DNA from: an uncultured Clostridia bacterium
GTDB lineage: Bacteria; Bacillota; Clostridia; Oscillospirales; Acutalibacteraceae
DNA length: 64,000 nucleotides
Direction: 5' to 3'
Assembly: GCA_947581635.1 (NCBI GenBank)
Contig: CANPVE010000003.1
Coordinates: 170,216-234,215, forward strand
This document shows, piece after piece, positions 10,055-18,466 of this stretch (position 1 is the stretch's first letter; the number at the start of each line of letters is the position of its first letter). The translations under genes were made by a program, and so were the position numbers. The notes under the pieces are model-generated. The model did no database searches. It saw only the letters and a list, made by a program, of their open reading frames with translations, and had not been told where the DNA came from.

Positions 10055-10228
10055 AATGCGCACCCGTACGTGATATCATACTAAATTCCAATAAAAATCC
10101 GACAAAAAGTTTTGTTCCAAAGGCACAAAAGCTGCATAAATAGACATTTGCGCAGATATTTTGTTTTTTGTATTTTTTAATCCGAATTCAGTATAAAGTC
10201 AGATACAGACAATCCACACCCTTCGTAA

Positions 10229-10795
10229 TTAATAACCACCGTAGTCCTTTAACGCATTCCTCAACTTCACCAACGAGCGGGAAATGCGCTTTCTGATCGA
10301 AGCGTCACTCATTCCCAGCTCTTCGGCAATCTGCTTGGACGTCTGCGAATAAAAATATCTTCGTATGATTATGCCGCTGTCGGGCTGCCCGAGAGAATAA
10401 ACCGCCTTGAGAAGATTCTGCTCCATAATGCTGCGCTCGGCGGCGTTTTGCAGGTCGAAACTGTCAGGCAGTTCCAGCAAAACGTCGTCATCATCATGAA
10501 CCTCGGCGCTTCTTCGCACCGTTCTGCGGAATTCCTCAACTGCTTTGTTTCGGGCAAGCACACTCAGATAAGTTTTAATGCTGCATTTACGGCAATCAAA
10601 TTTATCCAAGCCGAAATAAAATTCGGCAAAAACCAGGCTGACGCACGCCTCTATTTCATCATGTGAGCAGACCCCGCCCAGCCTGCTTCTGACTGCTCCG
10701 AAAACGGTGGAGGAATATATGTCTATCAAAAGTTTCATTCCACGCGACGGATTTTTTAATATCGCGGAAATGATTTCATTATCCGACAAATACAT
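10229..10795 (-). CDS. ECF-type RNA polymerase sigma factor
   Basis: A sigma-70 family alternative factor of about 188 residues with region 2 (RKCSIKTYLSVLARNKAVEEFRR) and region 4 (helix-turn-helix SKQIAEELGMSDASIRKRISRSLVKLR), and no region 1 or 3, as in ECF factors. It is followed by the membrane anti-sigma-like gene in the same direction, the usual ECF arrangement. ATG 10795 is chosen from the protein line-up; a further ATG 33 bases upstream lacks a ribosome site. A 12-bp palindrome (10851-10862) lies about 55 bases upstream. Confidence 0.88.
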   Translation of the reverse strand: MYLSDNEIISAILKNPSRGMKLLIDIYSSTVFGAVRSRLGGVCSHDEIEACVSLVFAEFYFGLDKFDCRKCSIKTYLSVLARNKAVEEFRRTVRRSAEVHDDDDVLLELPDSFDLQNAAERSIMEQNLLKAVYSLGQPDSGIIIRRYFYSQTSKQIAEELGMSDASIRKRISRSLVKLRNALKDYGGY

Positions 10796-10850
10796 CACCA
10801 CACTTTTATAACATAGATTGTAAGACATCAGGTTGATTTATTATCCGGAT

Positions 10851-10862
10851 AATTCCATTCGT
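10851..10862. repeat. Palindrome TTATCCGGATAA upstream of the ECF sigma gene
   Basis: A perfect 12-bp palindrome in the presumed promoter region of the sigma/anti-sigma unit. A regulator site is possible but unproven. Confidence 0.35.
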
Positions 10863-10964
10863 ATAATTCGATGTTCTGTAATCAGAAATAAAAAATTTTG
10901 AAGCTCCTTGACTTTTTAATCCTTACATTCATATATTCGACTTTCAAATTTGTTTTGTGACAAC

Positions 10965-11000
10965 AAAAAAATCGGCACGAACCAAAATTCATGCCGATTT
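10965..11000 (-). terminator. Terminator of ftsZ
   Basis: Minus strand: AAATCGGCA (11000-10992) pairs with 10977-10969 and is followed by seven T. It ends the division cluster. Confidence 0.88.
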
Positions 11001-11037
11001 GCAAAATTCAATTTGAACCAAAGTCGCAGAACCCAGA

Positions 11038-12171
11038 TTACTTGTTGCGACCGAAAATGGTCATGATATCAAAGTAATCGTCGTCGTTCTTCTCGTTGAT
11101 GTTGGAACCAGTGCCTGCGGGGGCCGAAGGATTGACAGTAGCGCGAGATTTCTTGGTTGCCGCCGTCTTGGCCGCAGTCGCGGGAGCGGCTGTCTGTTCA
11201 GCTTTCTCGGGGTCTACCGAGAAGCCTGTGGCTATAACGGTCACTCTCATCTCGTCGTCCATGTTCTCGTCGAATGCAGCACCCCAAATAATGGTTGCAT
11301 CGGGGTGAGCCGCCTTTGTAATCATTGTGGAAGCCACATCGACTTCCTCAAGATTTATGTCGTTTGAAGATGTTATGTTGATGATAACGCCTCTCGCGCC
11401 GTTGATCGACGTCTCAAGCAACGGGCTGGAGATTGCGGCGTGCGCGGCCATGGAAGCCTTTTCCTTGCCCTGTGCAGCGCCCACACCCATATGAGCATAT
11501 CCGGCGTCCTTCATAACGGCAGTCACGTCGGCGAAGTCGAGGTTGACAAGACCGGGACTGTTGATAAGATCCGAAATACTCTGGACACCCTGACGGAGAA
11601 CGTCATCGGCTATAGTGAAAGCGTTGGCAAGGGTGATCTTCTGGTCGGATACGAGCTTGAGTCTTTCGTTAGGAATAACCACGAGGGAATCAACGTGCTC
11701 ACGCAGAGCCGCGATACCAGCCTCAGCCTGTTCCATGCGCCTTCTGCCTTCAAACGCGAAAGGCTTGGTGACGATACCGACAGTCAGAATGCCCATCTCC
11801 TTGGCTATCTCGGCGATAACAGGAGCTGCGCCCGTGCCGGTTCCTCCGCCCATGCCTGCGGTGATGAATACCATATCGGTGCCTCTGAGGGCCGCCTCAA
11901 TGTCCTCTTTGCTCTCCTCGGCGGCGCGCTGTCCTCTCGCGGGGTCTGCACCTGCGCCCTTTCCCTTGGTGATCTTCTCACCGATCTGAATCTTGTGAGT
12001 AGCCTGTGAGCGATGGAGAGCCTGAACGTCTGTATTTATAGAGATAAATTCAACGCTGTTCACACCCATCTGGATCATGCGGTTGACAGCGTTTCCGCCG
12101 CCGCCGCCTGCGCCAATAACTTTGATTTGAACGACGTTGTTTTCGTAATCCTGATCGAATTCAAATGCCAT
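11038..12171 (-). CDS. ftsZ: Cell division GTPase FtsZ
   Basis: Tubulin-like GTPase that forms the cytokinetic ring. Seen: [14 protein letters not shown] near residue 21, the tubulin signature [17 protein letters not shown] near 105, NERLKL and the NFADV T7 loop ([16 protein letters not shown]) near 210. The core ends around residue 318; a short Ala/Thr/Lys linker follows, then a final [15 protein letters not shown]. That C-terminal peptide differs from the usual IPxFLRK type bound by FtsA/SepF but keeps an aromatic-hydrophobic-basic pattern. GGAGGAAG precedes the ATG. It is transcribed from its own promoter (12259-12287), possibly with read-through from ftsQ. ftsA is not next to it. Confidence 0.98.
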   Translation of the reverse strand: MAFEFDQDYENNVVQIKVIGAGGGGGNAVNRMIQMGVNSVEFISINTDVQALHRSQATHKIQIGEKITKGKGAGADPARGQRAAEESKEDIEAALRGTDMVFITAGMGGGTGTGAAPVIAEIAKEMGILTVGIVTKPFAFEGRRRMEQAEAGIAALREHVDSLVVIPNERLKLVSDQKITLANAFTIADDVLRQGVQSISDLINSPGLVNLDFADVTAVMKDAGYAHMGVGAAQGKEKASMAAHAAISSPLLETSINGARGVIINITSSNDINLEEVDVASTMITKAAHPDATIIWGAAFDENMDDEMRVTVIATGFSVDPEKAEQTAAPATAAKTAATKKSRATVNPSAPAGTGSNINEKNDDDYFDIMTIFGRNK

Positions 12172-12258
12172 TTAAATACTTCCTCCTATATCGGAAACTA
12201 ACGAGGGAATGTAAGCCTCCGGTCATTTCCTTTCATTTATAAACTTGTCCTAGGTAAT

Positions 12259-12287
12259 AATATAACGCTTTTCAATTTAAATTTCAA
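12259..12287 (-). promoter_or_regulatory. Promoter of ftsZ
   Basis: Minus strand TTGAAA (12287-12282), 17-base spacer, TATATT (12264-12259), about 90 bases before the ftsZ start. Confidence 0.7.
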
Positions 12288-12440
12288 TATTTTTTTTATT
12301 AAAAGGGCAAACGGAACAACAGAATTTTTTCGCGGGATTATCAACATTTATATGCAAAATGACAAATTTTCCGTAATCTTTTCGCGGCGTATTCCCAAAA
12401 TTTCCGAAAATCGGTCACTTTCTGACGATCCCGCGCTATG

Positions 12441-14444
12441 TTATGTCGCCTGGGGCCGTTCAGAAATACTGCCTCCCAAACTGTTCCCGGCACCGTCCTC
12501 ATATGGGGACGATTGGGAACCGGCCTTTTTGCTCTGTCCGCCAAGCGCGTCAATGCCTTTGTCGAGGAATTTTCTGCCAACCCCGGCGAGCTTATCCATG
12601 CCCGATTTACTGTTATTAGCATATTTGGCAAGCTCATCTTCGGATATATCATAAGTCGGATTAAAGAATGTCTGATTTTTGATATATGTGATCTCGCCCA
12701 TGTCACGATCACTTATGTCTCCCGTGACGCATATTATGTGATTTGCAATCTCTATGCGCTTCTTCAGGATAGAGGGGTCGGTTGTATCGCCTAAAACGAT
12801 ATTAATTCTTCCGTCGTACTCCGCCTCATATCCCCTGTCGGTATATTTCAGCTTGGTAAAACCCATTCCAAGTGCGCCGGCTTCGTCAATCACAGTGGTG
12901 AATCCCTGGACGATTCCCGCGCATGAACTCTGAACAAATTCGCCTGCCTTGCCGCTGTCGAATTCCAAACCCTCCAAAACGGGCAACTTTCTGGCTTCGG
13001 CAAGCTCGTCCGCCGTGTGAATGTCAGGTTCATAGCTGACAGACATCACTATGTCGCTTGAACTGACAACCGCGATATTGGTGATATTCTCAAGTACCTT
13101 GCCGCTTGTGCTCACTATGGACCAAAGACCGCTGCCGATCTCCACTATACCGAGAGAATTTGCGCAGGTCACCTCGACCTCCACCATATTCGGAACTGCG
13201 CGCTTTATCTTGCAGCTTTCCACATATGGAAGAGATTCAACAACCTGCCGTTCGCTCACCTCGGTATCGATGAACATAATATTGTCGCCCCTGCTGAAAT
13301 GGCAAAGCTCAGTTATTCTGGCGTCGCTGTAGGGAGTGTCGCCCGCGACTTCTATTTTGTCTACTCTGAAAAACACGGAAAATACAACCGACATCACAAC
13401 AATCACTGTAGACGCCACGGCTGCCGCACATATAAACAGCCTTTGACGGCGATCCCTGCGGTGAACTCTGCGGTGTACGGGGCCTATTGGAACGCTGCCC
13501 TTGGCTTTGCCGCTGGTCACTACCCTGGCATATTTTTTCTTGCCCGCCGTACCGCGATTCTTCACAGCGAGCTCTGCGATGGATTTTTCGGGCTTTGCCG
13601 CAGTGTTCGCCTTGACCGAACGCGAGCCGCCCGAGGCGGTTGCCGACCGCCCGCGATGCTTTCGCGGAGAACGCGAAACAGACGAACCCGCAGAGGATCT
13701 GCGCTCCTCCTGTTTCTCGGGGTACTTCATATAATACTTCTCCAACAGCGGCCCATAAAAATCCGAATTATTGAGCGCCTTGCTATATTCGTCCTCTATG
13801 TATTCGGGAATCCTCGGCGTTCTGCCCGCCGAATACGATTTATCCGTCCCGGTCTGGACATTTTTGCGCGAAGTATTGCCCTGTGAAGGCTTTCCTCCGA
13901 TATTGTTCGCTCTACCTGACGAAACGGGCCCGAACCACGCGCCAAATCTGCTGCCTTTGGGAGCGCTGCGATTTGACGTGCCATTAGTCTGTCGCTCCGC
14001 ACGGGCGGAACGGGACTTTTTGGCGTCTGACGTGTGAACGGTTTTCTTATTGTTGGAGTTGTGATTAGTTGTGTGCCTCGGGGTTATGCCCGAATTAGAG
14101 ATCGACAGCATCTGCTTTGGGGGTGAAGACCTGACGTTCTGCCTGTCTGTTTCTGCACGCGAAACCGACTGCCCCCCTGCGGGTCGCCTCTGTCCTCTCG
14201 GTGTGCCCGATGGATGCTGCGCGCGTGGCCTGGCGTTCTCCGAGGCATATTCTTTGAGATTCTCGGGTTGCACAAGCCTCAGATCAGCGTAATTCAGCTT
14301 GGACTTGTTGCTGACTGCGCCCGCGTATTTTGCATATTTCGAGTAATTATCGTTCTGTGCCGAACGGGGTGTGCCGTTATGGCTGCCCTGATTGGTACGA
14401 CTGCCCTTTTTCTTTTTACTTCCCAAAATCGTCACAACTCCCAA
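12441..14444 (-). CDS. ftsQ: Division protein FtsQ/DivIB with very long cytoplasmic extension
   Basis: Septal bitopic protein linking division and wall synthesis. Seen: residues 1-334 are low-complexity and basic (Ser/Arg/Lys/Asn-rich), then a membrane helix (RLFICAAAVASTVIVVMSVVF, about 335-357), a POTRA domain starting VDKIEVAGDTPYSD (about 361-430), and a beta domain ending near residue 600. Normal DivIB proteins are about 250-300 residues, so the cytoplasmic tail is exceptional. A conserved-looking short island (PEYIEDEYSKALNNSDFYGPLLEKYYMKYPE, in part) lies near residues 213-243. The start is uncertain: TTG 14444, a GTG nine bases later and a second TTG compete around one GGGAG. Confidence 0.85.
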   Translation of the reverse strand: MGVVTILGSKKKKGSRTNQGSHNGTPRSAQNDNYSKYAKYAGAVSNKSKLNYADLRLVQPENLKEYASENARPRAQHPSGTPRGQRRPAGGQSVSRAETDRQNVRSSPPKQMLSISNSGITPRHTTNHNSNNKKTVHTSDAKKSRSARAERQTNGTSNRSAPKGSRFGAWFGPVSSGRANNIGGKPSQGNTSRKNVQTGTDKSYSAGRTPRIPEYIEDEYSKALNNSDFYGPLLEKYYMKYPEKQEERRSSAGSSVSRSPRKHRGRSATASGGSRSVKANTAAKPEKSIAELAVKNRGTAGKKKYARVVTSGKAKGSVPIGPVHRRVHRRDRRQRLFICAAAVASTVIVVMSVVFSVFFRVDKIEVAGDTPYSDARITELCHFSRGDNIMFIDTEVSERQVVESLPYVESCKIKRAVPNMVEVEVTCANSLGIVEIGSGLWSIVSTSGKVLENITNIAVVSSSDIVMSVSYEPDIHTADELAEARKLPVLEGLEFDSGKAGEFVQSSCAGIVQGFTTVIDEAGALGMGFTKLKYTDRGYEAEYDGRINIVLGDTTDPSILKKRIEIANHIICVTGDISDRDMGEITYIKNQTFFNPTYDISEDELAKYANNSKSGMDKLAGVGRKFLDKGIDALGGQSKKAGSQSSPYEDGAGNSLGGSISERPQAT

Positions 14445-14466
14445 CGAATTAATTCATCATTTCTTT

Positions 14467-14513
14467 AACTGAAAGTCAGAGCGACGTTTTATAAGTCCTC
14501 AAATCTTTCAGTT
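14467..14513. repeat. 9-bp inverted repeat between murG and ftsQ
   Basis: AACTGAAAG (14467-14475) and CTTTCAGTT (14505-14513) with a 29-base loop in the 180-base gap. No T run follows on either strand, so it is not a clear terminator. Confidence 0.35.
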
Positions 14514-14624
14514 TACGGCTCAACAGTCTTGGTTTATTTCCTCAAAATCACTTCCGCAGTAAAGTCAATGCGGCACAGACACACCGACCGTGCTTTATCG
14601 CCCGGTCCATTTTCAAAATATAAT

Positions 14625-15755
14625 TTAGAGCTTTCCGTGTTTTCTGAGAGTTTCTTCTATGACCGCATATATCCTTTCGCGTGAATCCGAAATTGCCATT
14701 TTGCGCGCATTATTTGACATTTCCTCAAGTCTCGATATATTGCCCGCGAGACTGTCCGCCTTTTTCATCAGCAGCTCGGGGCTTATGTCCTTTTCCTCGA
14801 TAATTTCCGCCGCGCCTCGGTCAACCATAGCCATCGCGTTGTAGAACTGATGGTTTTCCGCTACGTTCGGCGATGGAATAAGTATCGCTGCCTTGCCCAA
14901 AGCCTGAAGCTCCGCAAGCGCCATCGCGCCGGCGCGGCATATTACCAGATCCGCCGCCGCCATTACGCGCGGCATATCGTTGATGTACTCCCTTACATCG
15001 AGGTTGGGGCAGCTTCCGAGAAAAACGCCGCGCGACTTAAGCTCATCCAGCACAAATCCGCCGTATTGACCGTATCCGTGAATGTGCTGATATCTGCCGT
15101 CCCTGGCGCTCCTCTCCAGCAGATCGAGAACCGATTCATTGATAGTCCGCGCTCCCAGCGAACCGCCGAACGATACGATAAGCGGACGGTCGTCCACGCC
15201 CAATTCCTCTCTGGCGCGACGCTTATCATACCCCAGAATCTCCGCGCGCACGGGGTTGCCGGTTATGACGAATTTGCAGTCCTCGGGCATACGCTTCTTT
15301 GCGTCCTCCACCGCAAGCATCACGCATTCGGAGTAACGCGCCAGCATCTTTACCGTCACGCCCGGGAACGCGTTCGCCTCGTGGACAAGCACCGGAACTC
15401 CCATCTGCGCCGCCTTGCGGAGAATCGGACCGCTGACGTAGCCTCCAGTGCCTATGGCTATATCCGGCTTGAAGTCGTTGATTATTCTGGCCGCGCGCCT
15501 TCCGGAATGTGCCAGATAATACACCGCCTGAATGTTGCGTTTTATGTTATTTAGCGTCAGTTTACGCTGGAATCCCGCCACCGGCATAGATGTGAAATCA
15601 AACCCCGCCATAGGCACAAGCCTTGATTCCATACCCGAAGGTGTGCCGACAAACAGTATATTCGCATTCGGAATATTTTTCTTTACGGTTTCCGCTATCG
15701 CTATGGCGGGATTAATATGACCTGCAGTCCCTCCGCCTGCCATCAATACATTCAT
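14625..15755 (-). CDS. murG: UDP-GlcNAc:undecaprenyl-PP-MurNAc-pentapeptide transferase
   Basis: Makes lipid II from lipid I at the inner face of the membrane. Seen: the N-terminal loop GGGTAGHINPAIAIA at residue 6, IGTGGYVSGP near 95, HEANAFPG near 120, GGSLGARTIN in the C-domain and the CRAGAMALAEL nucleotide-binding motif. ATG 15755 follows GGAGGAG at seven bases. About 376 residues, close to the family's usual 350-370. In many Firmicutes murC or murD lies next to it; here ftsW is directly upstream. Confidence 0.96.
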   Translation of the reverse strand: MNVLMAGGGTAGHINPAIAIAETVKKNIPNANILFVGTPSGMESRLVPMAGFDFTSMPVAGFQRKLTLNNIKRNIQAVYYLAHSGRRAARIINDFKPDIAIGTGGYVSGPILRKAAQMGVPVLVHEANAFPGVTVKMLARYSECVMLAVEDAKKRMPEDCKFVITGNPVRAEILGYDKRRAREELGVDDRPLIVSFGGSLGARTINESVLDLLERSARDGRYQHIHGYGQYGGFVLDELKSRGVFLGSCPNLDVREYINDMPRVMAAADLVICRAGAMALAELQALGKAAILIPSPNVAENHQFYNAMAMVDRGAAEIIEEKDISPELLMKKADSLAGNISRLEEMSNNARKMAISDSRERIYAVIEETLRKHGKL

Positions 15756-15772
15756 TAAAAAACTCCTCCACC

Positions 15773-15853
15773 TGCCTCGAGGCATTTTTAATTATTACTT
15801 CGGCGGTCAAATGGTGACAAAACAATGCCCGCATTTTACTGCCGAAGTAATAA
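15773..15853. repeat. Inverted repeats at the ftsW-murG junction
   Basis: A 13-bp perfect inverted repeat, TTATTACTTCGGC (15792-15804) with GCCGAAGTAATAA (15841-15853), encloses 36 bases. A 12-bp palindrome TGCCTCGAGGCA (15773-15784) follows, just before the murG ribosome site. On the minus strand the stem is followed only by TTAAAAA, so it could act as a weak attenuator, a processing site, or a scar of gene loss. Confidence 0.5.
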
Positions 15854-15864
15854 AAGGCGTTCCA

Positions 15865-17301
15865 TCAAATAACCTTATTAGGCGAACTTCGCGATATCGC
15901 GAGCAACACTCCTATTTCCATGAGCAGCATCATAAGCGATGTGCCGCCGTAGCTGAAAAACGGAAGGCTGATACCTGTGTTCGGCACCATCTTGGTGACG
16001 ACGCAGATGTTCAATATCATCTGGAAACCTATCTGAGAGGTTATGCCGATTCCCACAAGCTTGGAAAATCTGTCGGGATTTGCCAGGCTTATCGCAAAAC
16101 CGCGCCACACAAACAGCACAAACAGAAGAATAATCAGCATCGCCCCCACAAGTCCCACTTCCTCGCATATTACGGCGAATATGAAGTCGTTCTGCGGTTC
16201 GGATATATACAAATACTTCTGCTTGGAGTTGCCCAGACCAACGCCGAACAGACCGCCGGAGCTTATGGCGTAAAGCGATTGAATATTCTGCCATCCGTCG
16301 CCCAGCTTGTCGTAAAACGGATCTTTCCAGACATTTATTCTCTTGCTGCCATAGGGAACTATATCCGTATAAATTACCAGATAAGCCGCCGCCACCGCCA
16401 GCGCTCCCAAAAAACCGAAATAGGCTTTCTTAGTGCCGCCGACAAACATTTGCGTGCCTATTATAAGCACAACCAATATGGTACATGAGAGGTGCGGCTC
16501 AACCACTATGAGCGCTAGCATCGGCCCCAGAGCCAGCGCAAAGGGCAGCACCGCCACTTTAAAATTCTGCCACATAGAGTAGAACCATTTTACGGTTTTG
16601 CTCCGGTTTATCCTCGCCTTGGTTTCCACATCGGGATATCCCGTGACATTCATTTCCTTGTAATTGTTAGTTATATAAGTGGCACACCACAGTATTGCCG
16701 CAAATTTTGCTATTTCTGATGGCTGAAAGGTAGTGAAGCCAAGGTTTATCCACCGGTGTACATACTGTATCTTCGGAAGGAACAACACCAGAACCAGCAG
16801 TCCGTATGAAACTGCCAGAATGGCATATGTCCACTTGCCCTTGAATTTATGCGGCGGTATGGTTGAAACGGCGAACATCAGTATGACGCCCACAATGGCA
16901 AACACCACTTGTTTTCTTATATAATAGGTGCTGTCATTCATCTTGTGATAGGCATACGCATAGCTCGCCGAATACATCATCAGCAGTCCCACGCCCAGCA
17001 GCACAAGTATGATAATCGCAAGCGGCTTGTCATAAGCGAGACGTCGGTTGAAAAACACTCCGGTCATATCACTCCATGTGTGCCTGATCCACGTCATCAC
17101 CGCATGGTCTCCTTTGACCGCACGCGTGTCCCGCCCGGAGTCCACTGCGGTCGAAGCTCCGCCGGAGCGCCTGCCGTTTTTTCCCGCCGCCTCATTGCTG
17201 TACATAGACTGCGGCTCATAATAATCAACGCGTCTCCTCGAGGGCTTCCGTTTTTTGGACGGCTGCCGCTCGGGCAAACGGTCGGTACTTATTCTCTCCA
17301 A
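15865..17301 (-). CDS. ftsW: SEDS peptidoglycan polymerase FtsW
   Basis: Polymerises lipid II glycans with a class B PBP at the septum (the SEDS family also holds RodA and SpoVE). Seen: about 90 hydrophilic basic N-terminal residues, then ten hydrophobic helices, with AIVGVILMFAVS, PSEIAKFAAILW and the conserved QSLYAISSGGLFGVGLG...YLYISEPQNDFIFAVICEEVG region (in part) and NTGISLPFFSYGGTSLM. 478 residues; the long soluble N-terminus is above the usual length (about 380). TTG 17301 is the start, with GGGGGAG eight bases upstream. Position between mraY and murG supports FtsW/SpoVE rather than RodA. Confidence 0.93.
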   Translation of the reverse strand: MERISTDRLPERQPSKKRKPSRRRVDYYEPQSMYSNEAAGKNGRRSGGASTAVDSGRDTRAVKGDHAVMTWIRHTWSDMTGVFFNRRLAYDKPLAIIILVLLGVGLLMMYSASYAYAYHKMNDSTYYIRKQVVFAIVGVILMFAVSTIPPHKFKGKWTYAILAVSYGLLVLVLFLPKIQYVHRWINLGFTTFQPSEIAKFAAILWCATYITNNYKEMNVTGYPDVETKARINRSKTVKWFYSMWQNFKVAVLPFALALGPMLALIVVEPHLSCTILVVLIIGTQMFVGGTKKAYFGFLGALAVAAAYLVIYTDIVPYGSKRINVWKDPFYDKLGDGWQNIQSLYAISSGGLFGVGLGNSKQKYLYISEPQNDFIFAVICEEVGLVGAMLIILLFVLFVWRGFAISLANPDRFSKLVGIGITSQIGFQMILNICVVTKMVPNTGISLPFFSYGGTSLMMLLMEIGVLLAISRSSPNKVI

Positions 17302-17385
17302 TTGTCGCTCTCCCCCTGTCTTTCAATCCATCAAACATCAATCCACAACTTATGACTGCGAGTAACCTGCGGCGTCCGAATTATA

Positions 17386-18408
17386 TTACACGAAGAATGC
17401 AAGCGCCACCGCGATCACGCCGCCTATCAGCGTCACGAGACTAAAGCTCCACACTATCTTAACCTCGCTCCAGCCGCACATCTCGAAGTGATGATGAATC
17501 GGACTCATTTTAAATATCCTTTTGCCGTGGGTCAGCTTGAAATAAGCGACCTGGAGCATCACCGAGCCCGCCTCGCACAGGTATATTATGCCCACCAGCG
17601 GAATGAGTATCGGCATATTTACGCCATACGCCATCACGCAGAAGAGCCCCCCCAGAAACAGCGAGCCGGTGTCGCCCATGAACACCTTGGCGGGGAAGAA
17701 ATTCCACACCAGGAATCCTATGCAGCCGCCTGCCACAGCCGCACAGAATATATTCATGCCGAACATATGGCGCATACCTGCTATCATCATGAAAACTATT
17801 GCCGTGAAAAACGTAACCGACGAGCAAAGTCCGTCGATGCCGTCCGTTAGATTAACCGCGTTGACAAAGCCCACTATCATTATCAGCGATATGGGGTAGA
17901 AGAAGAAATGCACGTCAACGTCGCCAAGGAACGGTATGGTTGTAATCGTGGCGTCTCCCAGCATTGCCAGCGAGATAAGGTAGGCTCCGGCTATAAGAAT
18001 CATCAGTATCATCTTCTGCGAAGGAGTAAGGCCCTCGTTCTGCTTTTTGACCACCTTGATGTAATCATCCAGGAATCCGACCGCCCCAAACAGCAACGAA
18101 ACGATTATGCCCGCCACCATCTTTATCCAATACGCCTGTGTTTCATAATATGAAGCAATTTGACCGCTTGACTGCAAATGACGATATATCGGCAGACATA
18201 CTATCAGCGCCGCCGTTATGCCGGATATAAACATTATGCCGCCCATTGTGGGCGTGCCTTGCTTTTTCTCGTGCCACCTCGGGCCTATATCCTTTATGGT
18301 CTGACCGTATTTCAGCTTGTGGAGCCACGGTATAACGCTTCTGCCCAAAAGCGCTGTCACACCGAACGCGATTGCCGCCGCGAGCAGGCTGATGTATTCC
18401 TGTATCAT
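17386..18408 (-). CDS. mraY: Phospho-N-acetylmuramoyl-pentapeptide transferase
   Basis: Membrane enzyme forming lipid I from UDP-MurNAc-pentapeptide and undecaprenyl phosphate. Seen: KQGTPTMGGIMFI near residue 50, FLDDYIKVVKKQNEGLTPSQK near 113 with the catalytic aspartates, NLTDGIDGL, MGDTGSLFLGG and the C-terminal MSPIHHHFEMCGW, all diagnostic; about ten helices. ATG 18408 is chosen over the upstream in-frame TTG. It is followed directly by ftsW (85-base gap), where murD is normally found. Confidence 0.97.
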   Translation of the reverse strand: MIQEYISLLAAAIAFGVTALLGRSVIPWLHKLKYGQTIKDIGPRWHEKKQGTPTMGGIMFISGITAALIVCLPIYRHLQSSGQIASYYETQAYWIKMVAGIIVSLLFGAVGFLDDYIKVVKKQNEGLTPSQKMILMILIAGAYLISLAMLGDATITTIPFLGDVDVHFFFYPISLIMIVGFVNAVNLTDGIDGLCSSVTFFTAIVFMMIAGMRHMFGMNIFCAAVAGGCIGFLVWNFFPAKVFMGDTGSLFLGGLFCVMAYGVNMPILIPLVGIIYLCEAGSVMLQVAYFKLTHGKRIFKMSPIHHHFEMCGWSEVKIVWSFSLVTLIGGVIAVALAFFV

Positions 18409-18466
18409 TTGCAATTACCATCCTTATGTTTTGCTTAATATCAAATATATTCAACAGGCGGTATCG

